Shown piece by piece: positions 23,495 to 36,064 of a stretch of DNA of 64,000 nt. The translations under genes and the position numbers were made by a program. The stretch is from Ulva prolifera (taxonomy: Eukaryota > Chlorophyta > Ulvophyceae > Ulvales > Ulvaceae). The notes under the pieces are model-generated. The model saw only the letters and a list, made by a program, of their open reading frames with translations. It ran no database searches and was not told the origin of the DNA. Each line of letters opens with the position of its first letter. Within the stretch, counting starts at the first letter, position 1. The stretch covers positions 7,941,315 to 8,005,314 of the forward strand of contig CM041199.1 in NCBI GenBank assembly GCA_023078555.1. Direction: 5' to 3'.

Positions 23495-25437
23495 GTCACT
23501 AGAAGAATGGCGACACGGTGAATCAGAGAGCTGACGTAGTGTTTATGGAGGAACAGTTGGAGTGCCTTCGGAGATTGGGTGGAGGCATGACGTATGTTGC
23601 ACGGACTATCGGGGTGATGCTGCAGAGGTGGGGCGGAGGTTGGTAGGATGGTCCGTTTCCCGTCCGGTAAGCCCCAGGGGCACGCCTTTTGTGGCTAGCG
23701 TGCCTTCGGAGCACACTCGGAGTTTGAACGGACGAAAACACTGTTCCGTTGTGCATCCGACGGACAGGAAACGGACGTTTGCACTAATTTCGGATCCGTC
23801 TCGTATCCGTCTGGCGTCCCACACGGGGCGGCGGAATGCGCAGGTTTGGATGTAAGATATGGTGACTTCAAACGTTCGGCCTGTGATATATGACAAGTAT
23901 GGCTCGTGATGTTTGCACGTGTGGACACTTCGCCATTCGCGGGCTGTGCGTGATTGGCATTGTACACTAGATGAGATATGATGCGTTTGCGCGGGTGAAG
24001 CTGACCTTTCCAGGTCTTGTTCTCGTGCAGTGCTCGAGGTGATGGCAACACCTTTATGTATCGAGTTGAAGAGTCATATTTCGTCTGTCTGCACCTCATG
24101 AGCACAACATTGTACACAAGTAGCTCGCCAGAGACTGTATGCCTCGATTGCTTACATTGATTTTGCAGACCACGCCAATATCACGCGGCCCGGGGGTCAC
24201 ACACACGTACATTCATGACACATCCCCATTAACACACACAGCCTCTTTTGTCAAACCGGCGTAACATGCTCTAAAACTGACATCGGCCAAAGGATATGAA
24301 TATGTACCATACAAGATGTATGTATTTGTGAGCCGGCCTTGCGTCACTCTTGAAGTCAGTGGGCATCTATACCCGCTCTGTTGGCAAATCGATGCCACTA
24401 AGTATTCCTCGGCCTTTGTCAACTCAATCTGCAAACGATTTGCATTGAATGGCGGCGCAGGCGGTTACGGGTAACTAGCCATACATTGATCACTTCTTGC
24501 ACCCATCATGCTCAGGCGGCCGTGTCATGATCAGAGCTGTTGGTACCAACCTTCGACTCTGCTCGCTCTCTTCAAGTTGTCATGTTGCACGGGGGGGAGT
24601 CCGCGGTCCCCTCCATAGCAACTAGGGCCCCGTCCGTGCTTTTGCTAAAGTTTTAACGCAAACTGTCCGTCTTCGAATGCCCTTTACTCGGGCGGCTTCA
24701 TCGCTTCACCGTCAGGTGGGATGCGGTTCCTTCGGATGGTAAACTGCACAGAAAAATGGTCAATCCTTGCGATGTGGTCACTACGCTACTGACCACTCAA
24801 GATACATGCACGCGCAGATTCATGCATGCCGCGCCGTGCCCGAGTGGCCATTCCGCGAATGGCCACTCCAGCCATAGTTTACCTTGCACATGCCCCATCT
24901 GTATGCACTCCACGATGGATGCCCTCGGCATAGGATCGCACCACCCCAATTTCATCCGATTGAGCTTGACTTCACGAACCCATGGCTAGCCCGGTGAACT
25001 TGCGCGTGAACGTTGGTTCTTACCGGCAGATGCTGACGACCTGTGACCTGCGAAAGCACACCCGGTTAAAAACCGACAAAATGAAGGGCACCACGACGGT
25101 CCAGATCGAGCAGCAGAGAAGCAGCAGTAAAAAGGCGCCATGTAATAGTACTGCTTATGTGTAATCTGAGAATTGAAGTTTGTCTAAGGCACGGAGTTGA
25201 ACGGACATGACCTCGGACAGCCGCTCTACAAGCAAGGTGCACATGCTTCATGCAATCGGGCGCCATCGCACATCCGAAGCGACAGCGTTGCAGAATTTGG
25301 CTTACGGAGTAGTTCCAAAGTGGCAGAAGGCACCATCTCGAACAGAACAGTGTGTGCGCCTCGACGATAGGCACAACGGCTGCGTCTTCGACGCCTTCGC
25401 AAGGTAGTAATGTTCAAGACGACGCGGTCAGACAGAT
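23495..25437. other. Unassigned sequence up to element A
   Basis: About 1.9 kb. Short open frames on both strands overlap and show no convincing splice pattern. No repeat shared with the rest of the window was seen. Confidence 0.4.
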
Positions 25438-25453
25438 CACTTCAGGAAACTCG
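25438..25453 (+). repeat. Left terminal inverted repeat of element A
   Basis: CACTTCAGGAAACTCG. It differs from the element B end only at base 5 (T for A) and pairs with the right end at 46550-46565. Confidence 0.88.
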
Positions 25454-26746
25454 GCTGGTCTCAGAGGACGGAAGGCCAGATTCCAGATGCCACTTTGGCG
25501 ACTTTGGTGGGGGCAACTGGGGCACATTTGGCTAGGTTTGGGGCTGATGTTGGAAAGGCTTAGCATTTGGAAATAGCTGGTACAGAGTGCTTGAAAGGTT
25601 GTTTTCCATGCCGCCGTCGGCAATCGATTGTACAGTAATTGAGCTATTGATATGTTGGCAATTGCGTCGCAGTCGCAACGCGCTGGCGATCTCATGCAAA
25701 CTGCCCTATTTGCAAAATGCAGCGTAGAGCTGTTTCAGCACGTACATGTTGGCTTCAATTGAACACCACGTCCGTGGATGTTGATGCAGAGATGTTGCAG
25801 ATTATGATAGACTGCATCTTGGGGTGTTCGCGGAGCTCAAGCAAGACATTCTGTGACCACAGAGGCCGGCACAATGGATGGTGCGCGCATTGGTTATACA
25901 GCTCCAAAATACGCTGGATTACAAGCGCGCCTTCGCATCTGTGTTCGCTCGTAAATAGTACACCGTATGTGATCTTCTACAGTCCGTGGTTGGCCAGCCG
26001 CGGGCTGTTTGGCGATGTTACAGTCCTTGCACACATGCCACTCCGAAGTGTGCCGATATTGCCCCTGTTGCCACAACGGGCGGAATTTGCCGTACGTCCA
26101 CGAGCAGATTCATCTGAATTAGGACCAGTTCGAGAATTTAGATGGCAGATTCTGCCTGTTTTGTGAAAAGGGCAAATTCCGTATGCTGGCGGGAGGCCAT
26201 GCGTCCCAGGCTGAACGCACGGTAGATCAGTGGCTGTGCAGCAGTAATTGTTCGATGGTTGATCGTTTTGATGTTACACACATGGTTACAGAGGTACAGC
26301 TTCACTGCACTCTGCTCCCTCCCGCCCACGATTCCCGAGGGATTCCTCACAACCCACAAGGCAAGTACAGTGCGATGCAATGGCTAAGTGCCACAAGTAA
26401 GGGTATGGAAGAACTTTAGAGTCTACTGCTCGAACGAAGCTGCCACCGGTGAGTCTCTGTACGCTTGCTAGCCATCCTCACTTTTGTGGGGGAGCTCTGC
26501 GCCGGGATGTTCTTTGCAAGGAACCAGTACCTGTCAGACACAGTTTGCATGTGTGAGTATGCTAAACGTAGCATTTTACTTTGAATTGTCACCAAAGTGT
26601 CAGTCCAACTTCATGCTGTGCAGTGTTGCTGGTACTATAGGCCACACGTATAGGCTGCAAATATGGATCCACAATCGCACGTATTGCATCCAGTCGCAGA
26701 CTGCTGATGTGCATATGAACGAGTGCTTTGAGCTGACTGTACGGTA
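25454..26746. other. Subterminal region of element A (beyond ORF2)
   Basis: Corresponds to 52190-53490 of element B. Open frames exist on both strands but none is clearly coding. G/T-rich short motifs (CTTTGGTGGGGGCAACTGGG, GGCTAGGTTTGGGG) sit within 150 bases of the end, as expected of CACTA subterminal transposase-binding regions. Confidence 0.45.
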
Positions 26747-29700
26747 TCATACCTTTGGCGCAGGCCGCTGACGGCACTTGGACGGTTGAGTGGTTGCTGC
26801 TAGTCGCTTTTTTGCTCGAGCACTACTCTGAGCTCCTTGCATCTGGTTCTCTTTGCTGGCAACGGATTGCAAAACACCCTGCACATAAAAGGACACCAGT
26901 ACAATGCGCGATCAGATACAATATTCATTGTTGCCATACGTTTCCCTGCCGCAGCTCTGCTCTCCAGCACGTGCATACCTGTTGGCTCGAAAATGTTTGC
27001 AATCTGTCACAGGACTAGCTTTGACATTTACTCGGCACCAGACTTGTCAGAAATACAGGTTGATGTTACACACCTGGCCCCCGTGTTGGTCCTCGGTCAC
27101 CTGCTTCTGTGTTGTGTACATATGCTGTCCGGTCGCAAGCTTTCTCTGAGCTGCATTCAATGGTTTTGTCCCGATGGCCGTGGATGCAGGTAGCGGATCT
27201 GGCAGCACTGTTTGGGTCAGTGCACATGTTGCCACACGTACGCTGTCCTCACCCACATGTGCACGGCTTGCAATGTCCTCCTGCGTACATTCTTACGAAT
27301 ATGCTATCCATTTCTCAAATGCATACGCTAGCAGCTTAGCAGAGCTAGCACCACACCCGAGTCAATGATGGCGTCGTCATCACTCTTGCATCAATTGTCG
27401 TCCTGGGTGTGGTCTGAGTAGGTGGTCCTGTATAATGGGCTGCTGCTGGTTGCATGCAAGCATCCACAATGTCCGGGACCATGTCAGATCGACCTGATTT
27501 GCGGCTGGTGTCTGCCGGGCGGTGCATGGTTTTGCCTGTCTGAGGCAGCATGTTCACGTGAGCGGCCATCGGCCATCCTATGGGCTGGCCTTGGCGTGGT
27601 GGCCACATGCGCTGCTGCGGAAATGCCGATACGGGGGCCCCCACTGCTGGAGAACCTCCGGTCCAGCTGAAGGCATGAGAACAGGCTCAGAGATAGATTG
27701 CCATCGGCTTCCAGCACTGCCTATGCTGGACCTGTGACAGTCTAGTTTGCAGAAGATGTCTTCGCGGATGTGCTCTGGCCTGGGCTAATCCATTGAGGCA
27801 TGGCTTCCTTGAAATGCTTGGCCCATCGAGGGTGAATCTCCACCTCGTGAGGTCGCCGCACCTTTTCGTCAGGTGCAATCAGCTCCTTGTGATCATCGCT
27901 GTTCACACAGGCAAGGAACGCCAATTGTCTCTCGGACACTTCGGCGCCGATCAGGTCTGTAGGGTCTTCTACCAGCTGCCATGCATACTTTGCCCATACA
28001 GTCTGTGCACAGGTCAAGTCGGAGTCGAATGCAATGGACAAAGCTGGAGGGGAGTTCCTGGACCAATTGGCTATTCCTTGATTCGTCAAAGCCGGTGCCT
28101 CATACCCTCATCCGCCTTTTCGTGATCATAGTGAGGGCGATGGCAGTCTCCTTGGGGTGCCTTCAGATCTTCCAGTGCTGTCTCGGTCAGCCCTTGCTCA
28201 AATGCTGTGCTGCTCATTTCGCCTTTAATCGTCTTGAGCCAGGCTTTCGTGAGATTCATCAACGCCTGTGAGTATTAGGACATGGGTGCAGGGACTATGC
28301 AGTCGCCCAGAACAAACGCATTGTAGCTGATGAGGCTGTGCCACCCATGAAGACCATTCATGATGATAATCAGATGTATAGATCGCACCGTCGGCTTACT
28401 TTCACAGAGCTCTGTGATGAATTCCGTCAAGACGTCTGGCAGCCTTTCCGTGCTTGCTTTTTTTCAGAGACTGCCGCATCGCTTTGTATTTCACCATGAT
28501 GGGTCCATCCTGGAGTCCATCAGACTGTGTGCTCTCCGTTGATGCCTCGGTGTACTCAATGGCAACATGTGGCTCCTCTTCAGTGGGGGGCTCTGAGTAA
28601 TCTTCCAGATCCGAGGCCGGGATTATGTCTTCAGTCTCGGGGTCCCCTTCTCGCTCGCTCCGCAGCAAGTATAACATAAACAACATCATCAAGGCCGGCC
28701 TCCTGTGTCTGTGGATAATGTCTGCCATCCTGTAGTCATGCAAACATTAAAAACTCCCGTATGCCTGCGTTTATGTGTCTACCACAGGGACAACATGTAC
28801 GGTGGAGAGCATCTTGGCTCTGTGTAACCCAACATCAGATGTCGCGATATAAACATACGCATTCAACTTATCTTTTTCTTGTGATATCTTCTCTGCCACT
28901 TTCAGGACAGCCTTCGTGTGACGCTTGCGGGTCTCGGCTGCAAAGCATGCTAGGGCCAGCAATGCATTCATCGTGTCCAAGTCCGACTGGGTGTCAAGAT
29001 TCTGCAACAGTACACCTACCCGATTATGACAACCTTGATGTGGTCCGGGGTCTGGATCAAGTGCCACCTGCTGCATCAGGCAACCAGGCATTTCAATAGA
29101 CATGAACAGAGCAGCTCACCTGTTTAAACGCAGCATCATCGAGATGCCGCTTCAAGAGATCAACACACGCATAATTTCCAGGCAGACATGACTTTTGCTT
29201 CGAACTCCAAAATTCGGATGCGCTGCCGAGTCCTTTAAAAATGACTTCAGCCCCTGCCGTCGGGATCACGGCTAAGCCCTGCAATCCCGCTTCCACCCTT
29301 GCAGCAACCTGCAACAGTCATTAATACATGGTATCTCCATGTCGTGGCTGCATTGCTGGATGGCGACACATCAACAGGGACAAAGACACCGTCTCACCGA
29401 CCTGATCAACAACGTAGCAGGACCCACGCCAGTGGCGCAATGAGCATCCGCCACTGGTAACGGCTTGGCTTTCTGCTTCCCTCGTTTGTTCTTCTTAGTC
29501 GTCAGATAGAGATCGTATGTCATTGTTAGGCCAGCGACTGGCTTCACCAGAGCAGCGTGGGGCGTCTCCAAATCTTCCAAGGGCAGCGAATACACTTTCT
29601 CGAATATCTTACGGAATGGGAGGAATTCGCTTTGATCTGTATGGGTAAGGCTGTACCTCCTTCCCAACGCCGCTGCCACCAAAATCTCTTCCAAAGTGCT

Positions 29701-29862
29701 GTACACCTCTTCAGCATAGTTTCGGCGCTTTGCTGGCGACTCGAGTCGTCGAGTGGTGTGCGTATCGGCTGTCACGAGCTGGACATTGTCTACGTAAATA
29801 CAAATCGAGCGAATTGCATGAGTCCGTGGACCCGTCGCAACTGGCCGTCCAATAGATGCCAT
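26747..29862 (-). pseudogene. ORF2 partner gene, element A (internally deleted)
   Basis: Near-identical to the intact-looking gene at 53491-57286. It starts at ATG 29862 (MASIGRPVATGPRTHAIRSI), runs through the same helical exons (29093-29314, 28771-29000, 28402-28743, 27746-28260) and ends in the basic-tail exon at 26747. It lacks 669 bases present in B: the junction is at 27745/27746, equivalent to losing B 54491-55159. This removes an intron and more than half of the 300-residue exon. A single-base length difference in a T run near 28457 also disturbs the frame relative to B. Confidence 0.75.
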
Positions 29863-30429
29863 CGTCAACGATATCGTGTGCAGTTGAGTAGCCGCGCAAA
29901 GCAAAGGGTGCGCTGCATAATACTGTCGCTGGCTGGAGAAGTTTACCGCCGCGAGCGAGTGGACGTTGGATCGAGCATGGACTGCTGTTCGGATTTGCGT
30001 GTTGGATTCCCTCCCTACCTCGCAAATCTGCTCTGATGTCCGCTGGAGGGGCCACAGCGATCTTTGACGATGGCAATACGCGATCACTGGTGCCCTTGCA
30101 TCAGCAATAGCCGTAGATCAATTGTCTACAGATGCTTGGCGTCTAGCTGACCTCGAGCGGGGCGACCCCTGCTTCCTCGCACTTGGAATAGCGTTAGAGT
30201 GTCACCACTGGTGCAACGGCAACGACGAACACGCCAGAAATTTCTCAGTGTCAGCGCAACAACGTGCATCACTTCACGCCCTGCGATTGACTGATCCTTC
30301 AGCTGCTGAGCTCACGAGCGGACCCGGGCAAGCACCACCACTCTGTGTTTCATTAGAAATCGCAAGCACGGCGGGAATATATCATTGCCATACTTCATTT
30401 ATTGAATCAGTCGTTGTATTTCTGCCGAC

Positions 30430-30456
30430 GAATTCCCGCCTTTCAGGCGGGAATTC
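30430..30456. repeat. 11-bp-arm hairpin between transposase and ORF2, element A
   Basis: GAATTCCCGCC, loop TTTCA, GGCGGGAATTC: a perfect 11-bp stem. The identical structure is in element B at 57854-57880. It lies in the intergenic gap after the transposase and before ORF2. Confidence 0.9.
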
Positions 30457-31440
30457 ACCATAGCTGGAAAGGTATGCCACCGGTAGTGCTGGCACATCCA
30501 ACATGCCCAGGTCGCTCATGAACGTCAGATTACAGGCAGTTTTCATGAAATTCCGGAGAGTGTTGAAGTGTTTCATCTGATAGCTTGCCAGGTCTGCATG
30601 TAGTGCTGTGTTTCACAAGTGTGTGTGGCAAAAAGCAGCCACGATGCACAACTGTAGGAGTGGCCCCCGAGCAGCTCACTTGCTGCACGGACCAAAGCTC
30701 GATCACAAATCGATCTTACATATTGATAACACGTACAGCAGGGGCGTACAACATGCGCTGGTGTATTGCACTGTACAGCGGCAGTGGCGTGTCGATGCCT
30801 TATGTTGACACAATTTAGTTCGTTTCAACCCCTGGTACATCATCCAAAGCTACACAACTTCAATGTTGGGATAAAATACTGATCATTCTTTGTACTCACC
30901 AAGGTGCAATCTATCTTGTCTAGCCACACACCGTATTGGTACCCAACTTGACCGTTGCCTGCTGCTGCATGTCGCTTTCTCAATAGTGAGGGCTTCCTCA
31001 CCCTTCCCCCACTGCCACCGTCGGTGTAATTCAACTCCTATCCATGCTCTTTCCGCCCTACTGCGTCCAAGGCATGCATAGTGCCTAGAGCAAACCTATA
31101 CACCTGCAATCCCCCTTCCTCAGTGGCCCGATGCCACGAGAATAGGTCGGTCACTTTCAACACAGTGTTGTACCCTTGCGTGGCCTCGGCATCACCGTCC
31201 ACGCCGGAGTCACTACCCTCATCGGAAGTCAAATATGGAACATATGCAAAATTATCGCGTTTGGCCAGTCTGGCATCAGTCGTTCGAACCAGGAACTGAC
31301 CCCCTTTGCACGAGGCGACCTTGCTGCGATATAGTCTCACCTTAGGTTTCCCATCAGCAAGCTGCGCTGTCAACATTGCAGGATCGAGGGGGCCGCCTGC
31401 TCCACTGGAGATTGCAGCATCATCACCCTCTGCATTAGTA

Positions 31441-31488
31441 TCGATAGACTCAATTGAGTCTATCGAGCATTTAAATATATTTAAATGC
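31441..31488. repeat. Double palindrome (snap-back insertion) in element A transposase exon
   Basis: TCGATAGACTCAA followed by its exact reverse complement (31441-31466), then GCATTTAAATA followed by its exact reverse complement (31467-31488). Element B has only TCGATAGACTCAAATGC here, so 31 bases were inserted, built from inverted copies of both flanks. Confidence 0.92.
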
Positions 31489-31822
31489 TTCTTGGATCCG
31501 TTTGACCTGCATGCACGGCACTTGATGAGTATGTACTGTTAGCCAATGTATTTGTAACAGGTTCAAATTCGACAAAAGCCGATCATGTCGAGAATGCATG
31601 TTCACTCAGGCATGATTGCTTCATGTCATCATGCGTGTTAGAACTACAAACCGGTGTTGAAGCCATGGCATTCTGGTTTCAGTGGACAGTTCGCACCACT
31701 GCATGCTTACTGGTCACGTCTTCGACGGCCCCCACAAGCCAATCGTCACCTGTTGTGTCATCCCGGTTCCGCCTGCTCGCTAACCGAAGGCGATCGCTTG
31801 GACTGATTGCCTTCAAGAGCCG

Positions 31823-31825
31823 CGT
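31823..31825. other. Target-site duplication, left copy (CGT)
   Basis: CGT immediately before the nested element, repeated at 41667-41669. Element B has a single CGT at 59222-59224 in the same context (GAGCCGCGTGGCCCGAGG). Confidence 0.93.
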
Positions 31826-31845
31826 CACTAGCACGATTGAACACT
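31826..31845 (+). repeat. Left terminal inverted repeat of nested element
   Basis: CACTAGCACGATTGAACACT; pairs with 41647-41666 with one mismatch at base 12. Confidence 0.95.
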
Positions 31846-33676
31846 CATTAAACAGGGGGTTACACAGTCTCTACACAGTCCTCATCAGGTCACTAGGAGC
31901 TCGCGTACGACCGTATAATGAGTTGTTGATGAAGCCTGGAGGACCTAGTAGTGATGGATTGGGGACCTCGTAAGAGCACGGATGACACATCCTTAGCATA
32001 TGATGTTGCAGGGAGTCCCCTGCCGGTCCTTGCAGACTCCGCACCTGGTCATCACCTGGTCATCTTCGCCAGTGATTGGCTAAGGACCGCCTAGAGGTTG
32101 CGAGAAAGCAGGTTTGGGCATTGAGGGGCTCCTAGTGACTACCTAGGGCCTCGCTGAGGATCAGCTATGGAGCAAACGTGAACTCGTGTGGTCCATGGTG
32201 ATCCAGATTGATCATGCAATGACCTCCTAGGCAGTCTATGTGGACGGGGTGGCACCAGGCCGGTGTGGCACGAGGCCGCAATAAGTAGATGCAATTCCAT
32301 TGTGTGGATGCATAGAACATTGTGTCTCAAACACACCACTCATGCCGACATCGCTGTGTATCACAGGTAGAAAAGTCAGAACTGGATGGGAACATGTATC
32401 AAGGACATGAAGCACAATATACAGTCAATTCCATCTCTACGCACGGATTATGTGGCCATATGTTACATCGAGCGCCAAGGACCCCTAAAAGTAAAGTCTC
32501 CCGGCTTGAAGACGCATACTGGAGCCTCTTAAAACATACAAAAATGCACAAGTATTGGCGCCTGACTTGCATCCTAAAGGAGCCCGCAGTTAAACTGCAA
32601 TTTCCCGGTCCACCCCACTGCAGTCTCATCTCACATCCATAGGACCATTCTGTAATGTGACTGAAATACTTCACTTGCTTGTCTCTGGCTCCACAGCCTC
32701 TCTTCAGCGCAGACATCAAATATAGTCAAAGCCTGCATAAGAATCATGTTCACATAACTAGACAGCTCGCCACAACAACAGGCTCTGCACAATTTCGCAT
32801 GCAATACAATTCACTAGACAGTGGCCAAGTGGGATTCTTAACATCACACGAAACATACCGCATAATGTCAGATCTGAGATGGCTCTTTAAAAAATATAAC
32901 CATTGTTGTGTGACGTGTGCAGTCCCAGGCGCTTCTTCACATTCCTAATTCATCTGCATGCCAAAAATTCTGTTACGAATCTGGTATGGGCATGCAAAGG
33001 ACTGACTTTGGGCACTCTTGGCATGTGAAACACCACACACTTTCAGGTTGAGAATGACACTTCAAGAGGTTTTCCAAGAATACAGGTGGCGAGGCGGGCA
33101 GCATCAACACCACACCAGCAATCAGGCCAAGAACACTCTGAGATGTAATTATGCTAGTGCAAAGGCAACGCATGCCATGAACTCACAATGCACCACATCT
33201 GCATGTGCAGGCCCAAAGACAATGTGTTGACATCAGAAACATGCACCTAGATAGCATGATTCGCATTTTGCAATGCATCGAAGTGCATGTGTAGCATGTG
33301 CAAATCAAGATCAGTATGAGAGCTTTGCATACCGCAGCGGGAATGATCATATTTTAGCCTTAGAGGCAGACTCTGTACAGCTTTGAATAGATCTACACTT
33401 GGCACGGCATTTTGTAATTCCTTGACATTGTCTGATATGCCTGCATGGTCATAAAGTCTGTGAGATGAGGCAGTGGAGAAATATATAGCAGCCTGGTACT
33501 ACAGAAATGTTAACTTGCTTCAGAAAGGCATACATGCAAGGGCAACATGACTGACAATGACTGCATATTTCAATGGATCACACTGATCAAGCTCGCATGG
33601 TGTGGGGCAGGTTAAAATACAGTCACTGCCGGTGCTAAGCAGCCAACTGGTGTCAAGTGGAGACGTCGGGGGAACT

Positions 33677-33734
33677 GATGTGACCACAAGTGCATTAGGA
33701 TGGTATACCATCCTGATGCACTTGTGGACACATC
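33677..33734. repeat. 58-bp near-perfect palindrome
   Basis: Centred on AGGATGGTATACCATCCT, with arms GATGTG..CCACAAGTGCAT and its complement; only two of 29 pairs mismatch. The core GATGGTATACCATC recurs at about 41061 in the same element. Confidence 0.92.
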
Positions 33735-34401
33735 ATTGTCAGCGCGCGCTACGTGGGAACCCCCCCGGAATCATGGGGTGGCCGTAACATTGCCTGATCA
33801 CGCGTCGTGACGGCCTATCGACGCCCGAATGCGTCATTACTGACCAAAACGCGGAGGTGTATGATGACAGGTGTCCGCGTGACGGCCCGGCGTGTGAGGG
33901 GCACGCGTGCCTTTAATGGTGGGGCGGACACGGTGCACGCCATGTATCGAGCCCCAACGCGCCCACAGGCTGCGGCAAACACGTTTGTTTTTGTTCAAAA
34001 TGTATTCGTGCATCGCTCGCGTTGTCCTGCCAAGTCACGCGGCCCGGATGGACGATCATCGCAACATTGCGTCATCCGAATGCAGTAGCAATGCAGCAAG
34101 TGCAAGTCCGTCGCCCCGGTTGCGCATCGGCCAACCTGAGGCCTGCATACTGCAATTTAGTGTATGCAGAGGTCTCCTGGGGTCGATACGTTTGCGATCG
34201 CAGGCGTCACGACATGTGCCATGCCCGATTGCTGCTAATCGGTGGTCTGTTCAGCTTCATAAGCTCACCTACCGCCCACATTTTGCGAAACTGTCTTCAT
34301 ACACCCCTGAAGAACGTGATTATTGGGATATTTGATAGAAAAAACGAGAGAATTTAGCACCAGCGTGACGGTGATCTGGCCAGCCCAGAAATCGCGCTTT
34401 T

Positions 34402-34402
<1 letters not shown>

Positions 34403-34435
<33 letters not shown>
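34403..34435 (+). repeat. 33-base homopolymer G tract
   Basis: An uninterrupted run of 33 G following ATCGCGCTTTTC. It could form G-quadruplex DNA, or its length could be affected by sequencing or assembly error. Confidence 0.9.
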
Positions 34436-34437
<2 letters not shown>

Positions 34438-36064
34438 CCCACGTAGCGCAGCTGCTGCTGCAGCGTGCAGGTCACATCGGAATGAACAAGGGCGTCATCA
34501 CAATATGCATGCATTTGCGCGCACATATCCACATGGCCTTCGTCGTCAACTACCTCGGATATCATGTAACAACGTCAAGAACTTTGAAGAATCTTAAGCG
34601 AAACGCTGCAGCAGATGCAAACTCGTCTACAGCAGTACCATTACCTGGGTGGACAGAGCAACAATGTCATACGCCGACGCAGGGTGCGGTAAAGCAGCTC
34701 CGAATTCACCTCACCGTTGTTCCAGCTCTTATCGAACAGCGGGTATGAGCGCAAGCACGTACCAACATGTCACTTCGTAAACGTCCATGACTCGTTGACT
34801 GTGCATCTTATGTGACGAGTAGTGGCGATTCAATGGAGCACCTGCGTCAATGCGCATTCTGTCAATCGTCTCGTTGGACCGCATAGACCGGAGGCGTTCG
34901 GTTGTCAGCACACGACCGTCAACACCAGGCGTTGTTGGACATAAAGTCTGCCACACATTACTGATATTCATGTAGTACCATCAGGAATAAAAACAAACAG
35001 ACTCTCCCGTGCACGGCAAGGCAGCGCCGCACGATCGCAGGCCTCACAGAAGGCAAGCAAAGCACCATTGTGAATTAAGTTAAAACGCAAAACAAGATAA
35101 AGACGCACCGTGTATACATGTTATGCTGGCCTTCTTAGGCATCCTTGCGCAGAGCTGATCGAGCTGTGCAGGTCGCGATGGTCAACAACGCTTGAAACAA
35201 AGCGACAGACAACGGCAAGCCCCATGTTGGATACAGATCAAATTAATAACTACAATTGCATCTATCAAGTCATAACTAATGGCGCTGCAATCCAGGTGCG
35301 CCTGTAATGGGCATGGGACCAGCAGCCGCCAAGTATGGCTCCGGCTCAGGTGTTACGAGCCAATACATGGACTAACGTTATTAAATGATACATGCCAAAT
35401 GGAATCCCGGCTAAGAATGCGCGCATGTTGATTGTGCAAGCTGCAGAAGCAGTGATCTCGCGCCGGTGGCAAAGCCCCTGTAGCCACCGACGACGTGTGG
35501 CATGCAGAGCTCTGCAGCGTCCCTTGTACGAACACCTCCACATTCTCCGGCTGAGCACGTCTCAGCTGAAAAGGAATCAGGGATACCTGTTGACGTGGGC
35601 AACGCCACATATGTTGACTGGAAAGGGTACCCTGACGTCAGCTAATAAAAACATGCATGGCCAACAGCAGCTATGCTCAGGCTCGACCGTGCACGCCATG
35701 GTGTGATCACCTCGAAGATTGATTCACTGGACTGCGGCCAGTGCTAATGAGCATGTGTTGTGCAAGTGAGGGTTGTACACCATGCAAACGCTTGGCAAGC
35801 TGCACTGCGTCACAACAACAAATTTCAAGGCATGGCCGAGCCGGCGCAACGCCGCACATGCTGTGGGTGGGTGCTCCCACCTACCAGTACCTACGGCGTG
35901 ATATCCTGAACAAACCCGCACGTGCGCAGCTGGACTACCACTGCACAAGACGCCGCTGACAAGACAAAGATCACCTCGAGGTGAGGCTCATATACACCAG
36001 CAGGGCCATGTATCTCACAATCGATGTAAATCCGAACAGTGCTCACCATTCCAGGCTGCAAATG

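Larger units (their letters stand above)
31846..36064. other. Left interior of nested element, no assured gene
   Basis: About 4.2 kb. Contains the subterminal motif pair, a 58-bp palindrome (33677-33734) and the 33-G tract (34403-34435). Some minus-strand frames have exon-like character (34729-34971 with LTTERLRSMRSNETIDRMRI; 35353-35610 with LRRAQPENVEVFVQGTLQSS) and could be downstream exons of the minus-strand gene at the right end. None matches a recognised domain. Confidence 0.35.

Noticed and set aside
23562-24117. Overlapping open frames on both strands after the dispersed repeat
   Set aside because: No consistent exon structure, no recognised motif, and similar length on both strands.
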